Positions 6,726-9,168 of a DNA stretch of 9,168 bases are shown here, piece after piece. Under the pieces are notes generated by a model. It saw only the letters and a list, made by a program, of their open reading frames with translations. It did not search any database and was not told the origin of the DNA. The DNA is from Bacteroidota bacterium (lineage in GTDB: Bacteria; Bacteroidota; Bacteroidia; Bacteroidales; Prolixibacteraceae): positions 1-9,168 of the forward strand of contig JAMDDG010000073.1 in NCBI GenBank assembly GCA_023488865.1, in the 5' to 3' direction. Within the stretch, counting starts at the first letter, position 1. Each line of letters starts with the position of its first letter. The position numbers were made by a program, and so were the translations under genes.

Positions 6726-9056
6726 ATGAATAAGAAATTTAAAAAATTACCATTTAGATTAATCACGATATTTGCCTTTACTGGCATAATCGGAACCACA
6801 TTCGCAAAAACAACCCCGGTTGACTATGTTAATCCTTTCGTGGGAACAGATTATCACGGACATACTTTTCCCGATGCTGCGCTTCCGGGCGGACTGGTAC
6901 AATTGGGGCCTGATACCGATGTTAAAGGTTGGGACTGGTGCTCGGGCTACCATTACAGCGACAGCTCCATCATGGGATTCAGCCATTTGCACCGTAGCGG
7001 AATGGGTGCCGGCGACTGGGGCGATATTCTCCTGATGCCAACTACCGGGCCGTTGAAAATTGAACCGGGCAGCAAGGAAAATCCGGGTGAAGGTTACCGG
7101 TCGAGGTTTTCTCATCAGGATGAAAAGGCCTCTCCGGGTTATTATGCTGTCAAGCTGAAAGATTACGGAATTGAAGCTGAACTCACTGTTTCAGAGCGTG
7201 CCGGATTTCATAAATACACGTTCCCAAAATCAAATGCTTCGCACATTCTGATCGATATGAATCATGGCATTGGCAGCCGTTGTACGGGTGCTGAGATTAA
7301 AATTATTAGCGATACCGAAATTGCCGGACATCGTTCCACGATGGGCTTTGTAAAAGGGGAAGATGTGTATTTCTATGCCCGGTTCAGCAAGCCTTTTCAT
7401 GCATCGGGTACCTGGAATGAAAAGAATATCAAAGCCGGTTCGAAGGAAGATTCCGGAATTCAGTGCGGAGCTTATGTCGATTATGTGACTTCAGAAAATG
7501 AAACGATTGAGGTAAAAGTTGGAATTTCGTACACCAGCACGAAGCAGGCCAAACTGAATCTGGACACGGAAATAGCGGACTGGAATTTTAACCGTGTAAA
7601 GGGAAATGCCGCAGCAACCTGGAACAATGCGTTGAGCAAAATAGAGGTGCAGATGGACAAAGTGAATGGTGAAACCTATAACAAACAAAAGTTAAACACC
7701 TTCTACACAGCTCTGTACCATTCCCTTTTATTTCCGGCTACGTTCAGCGATGTGGATGGAAAATACATGGGATTGGACAATGAAGTTCACACAGCAAAAG
7801 GTTTTACCTACCGCAGCGATTTTTCGCTTTGGGATACTTTCCGTGCCGAAATGCCGCTCCTGACTTTGGTGGAACCCGAAAGGAGCAATGATGCCATTAA
7901 TACCTGGATAGCCCAATATGAGCAGGGCGGATGGATGCCCACGCCCCAACAGTTTGGAAACAGCTATACCAACGATATGATTGGCGATCACCCGGTCAAT
8001 GTCATACTGGATGCTTATCAGAAAGGAATCCGGAATTTCGATGTGGAGAAAGCCTACCAAGCAGTCAGGAAAAATGCCATGGAAACTCCTCCGGCCGACA
8101 ATCGTTCCAAAGGCCGAGTAGGTTTAAATTACTACCTGGAATATGGATATATACCATACGACCTGCTTAACGGATCGGTATCCAGGACCCTGGAATATGC
8201 TTACAACGATTGGTGTGTGGCCCAGTTGGCCAAAGCGCTTGGCAAAACAGCCGATTACGAACTGTTTATGAAAAGGGCGGCGAATTACAAAAATGTAATG
8301 GATGCTTCTACCGGATTTGCACGCCCGAAAAATGCCGATGGCAAATGGCTTTCACCTTTTGATCCAACGTTTATCGGGAATGGCAAAGACCGTCATTACA
8401 CCGAAGCCAATGCCTGGCAATATACCTGGTTTGTACCCCAGGATGTTCAGGGGTTGATTGATGTTGAAGGTGGCAGAACCCGCTTTGTTGAAAAGCTGGA
8501 TTCACTGTTCACCATCAGTTCCGTCATTAAGGAAACCGTTTCGGATGCTACCGGCCTGATCGGACAATATGCACATGGTAATGAACCGGGGCACCACACG
8601 ATTTACCTGTACGATTATGCCGGAACTCCGTGGAAAACTCAAAATATGGTGAGGAAAGTGATGGATGAATTATACAGCGACGGCCCTGCCGGATTATGCG
8701 GAAATGAAGACATGGGGCAGATGTCGGCCTGGTATGTATTAAGCGCCATGGGATTCTATCCGGTTGCGCCCGGCCAAAATGTTTGGGTTATCGGAAGTCC
8801 TGAATTCAGCAAAGTAACGCTGCATCTCGACAAATCCTTCAATAAAGCGAAGGAGTTCGTGATCGAAGCCCGAAATAACTCCAAAGAAAACAAATACATT
8901 CAGTCGTCCACCCTGAATGGCGAGCCGCTGAACAAGACCTGGTTCGATCAGGGGGTAATTGAAAATGGAGGCATACTGATTTTCCAGATGGGACCTGAGC
9001 CCAATAAAAAATGGGGCAGTGATCCGCAAGATGCACCGCCCTCCATGACCAGGTAA
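6726..9056 (+). CDS. GH92 exo-alpha-mannosidase, Sec-exported
   Basis: A 776-aa calcium-dependent inverting alpha-mannosidase of normal family length. A Sec signal peptide (basic MNKKFKK, hydrophobic core, cleavage near TFA-KT, about 27) with no lipobox Cys suggests a soluble periplasmic enzyme. The N-terminal beta domain opens with DYVNPFVGTDYHGHTFPDAA (33-52), GWDWCSGYHYSDS (68-80) and GFSHLHRSGMGAGDWGD (84-100). The (alpha/alpha)6 domain from about 310 carries YTEANAWQYTWFVP (558-571), whose Glu560 matches the known general acid; HGNEPGHHTIYLYDYAGTPW (617-636); and GNEDMGQMSAWY (659-670) with the acidic pair expected at the base/calcium site. Nothing is truncated. A purine-rich GAGAAAAG precedes the start ATG. 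It is the last complete gene of the cluster, 30 bases after the broken small gene and 36 before the kinase. Family members act on alpha-1,2, -1,3, -1,4, -1,6 or phospho-linked mannose; which one applies is not settled here. Confidence 0.95.
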   Translation: MNKKFKKLPFRLITIFAFTGIIGTTFAKTTPVDYVNPFVGTDYHGHTFPDAALPGGLVQLGPDTDVKGWDWCSGYHYSDSSIMGFSHLHRSGMGAGDWGDILLMPTTGPLKIEPGSKENPGEGYRSRFSHQDEKASPGYYAVKLKDYGIEAELTVSERAGFHKYTFPKSNASHILIDMNHGIGSRCTGAEIKIISDTEIAGHRSTMGFVKGEDVYFYARFSKPFHASGTWNEKNIKAGSKEDSGIQCGAYVDYVTSENETIEVKVGISYTSTKQAKLNLDTEIADWNFNRVKGNAAATWNNALSKIEVQMDKVNGETYNKQKLNTFYTALYHSLLFPATFSDVDGKYMGLDNEVHTAKGFTYRSDFSLWDTFRAEMPLLTLVEPERSNDAINTWIAQYEQGGWMPTPQQFGNSYTNDMIGDHPVNVILDAYQKGIRNFDVEKAYQAVRKNAMETPPADNRSKGRVGLNYYLEYGYIPYDLLNGSVSRTLEYAYNDWCVAQLAKALGKTADYELFMKRAANYKNVMDASTGFARPKNADGKWLSPFDPTFIGNGKDRHYTEANAWQYTWFVPQDVQGLIDVEGGRTRFVEKLDSLFTISSVIKETVSDATGLIGQYAHGNEPGHHTIYLYDYAGTPWKTQNMVRKVMDELYSDGPAGLCGNEDMGQMSAWYVLSAMGFYPVAPGQNVWVIGSPEFSKVTLHLDKSFNKAKEFVIEARNNSKENKYIQSSTLNGEPLNKTWFDQGVIENGGILIFQMGPEPNKKWGSDPQDAPPSMTR

Positions 9057-9092
9057 TGGTTTGAAAATGTAGAATCTTAAAATAATCCTGAG

Positions 9093-9168
9093 ATGAAGAA
9101 GGAACAATTAAAAAAATTACTCGACGACATCAGTTCAGTAAAAATTGCGGTATTGGGCGATTTTTGCC
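9093..9168 (+). CDS. N-terminus of a probable PfkB-family sugar kinase (runs off window)
   Basis: Only 25 codons are present, starting ATG 9093: a charged helix (MKKEQLKKLLDDISSVK) followed by a beta strand, IAVLGDFC. The helix-then-VLGDFC arrangement is what begins the kinase domain of HldE/RfaE-like and related PfkB carbohydrate kinases, in which GD is usually followed by residues that bind the sugar. It starts 36 bases after the GH92 stop on the same strand and is probably co-transcribed. A kinase of this type together with the GmhA-like isomerase upstream recalls the first steps of heptose-phosphate metabolism. With so little sequence, another Rossmann-like protein is possible. Confidence 0.6.
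   Translation, partial: MKKEQLKKLLDDISSVKIAVLGDFC

Noticed and set aside
1..9168. CRISPR array, tRNA or rRNA gene, insertion sequence, SusC/SusD pair
   Set aside because: I looked for regular repeats, cloverleaf-like ends, transposase motifs and TonB-dependent receptor motifs and saw none.

Overview
The window looks like part of a carbohydrate-utilisation locus from a member of the Bacteroidota. This rests on gene content (a GH92 and a GH38 glycosidase, and an FHS-type sugar permease), on AT-rich leaders with little Shine-Dalgarno signal, and on A-rich sequence just ahead of start codons. A marine or sediment Marinilabiliales/Prolixibacteraceae-type genome would fit, but that is a guess. All convincing genes read on the + strand.

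Bases 1-758 differ from the rest. The 3' end of an unidentified gene (2-181) is followed by a short coding-like stretch that may be a decayed gene (about 214-426), then by 332 bases of AT-rich sequence with no gene. From 759 onward the genes are closely packed and richer in G+C. In order they are: a ROK-family sugar kinase (759-1748); a GmhA-like SIS isomerase that overlaps it by 17 bases (1732-2409); a short gap with two GC-rich hairpins, possibly an interspersed palindromic repeat; a Tat-exported GH38 alpha-mannosidase (2575-5145); an FHS/MFS sugar permease (5185-6348); a small secreted-protein gene that appears frameshifted or to be a relic (6364-6695); a Sec-exported GH92 alpha-mannosidase (6726-9056); and the first 25 codons of a probable PfkB-family kinase (9093 to the window end).

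The simplest reading is a catabolic pathway for alpha-mannosides. GH92 and GH38 trim alpha-mannosyl residues outside the cytoplasm, the permease takes up the released sugar, and the ROK kinase phosphorylates it. The GmhA-like isomerase and the second kinase are not needed for ordinary mannose catabolism, which takes mannose-6-phosphate to fructose-6-phosphate. They resemble the isomerase-kinase pair that starts heptose-phosphate metabolism, so the sugar handled here, or the fate of its phosphate, may be unusual. No SusC/SusD pair and no regulator is present in the window.

Nothing here proves a new system. The most useful leads are the kinase/isomerase/kinase set around the two mannosidases, the ROK kinase without its zinc motif, and the broken small secreted gene between permease and GH92.
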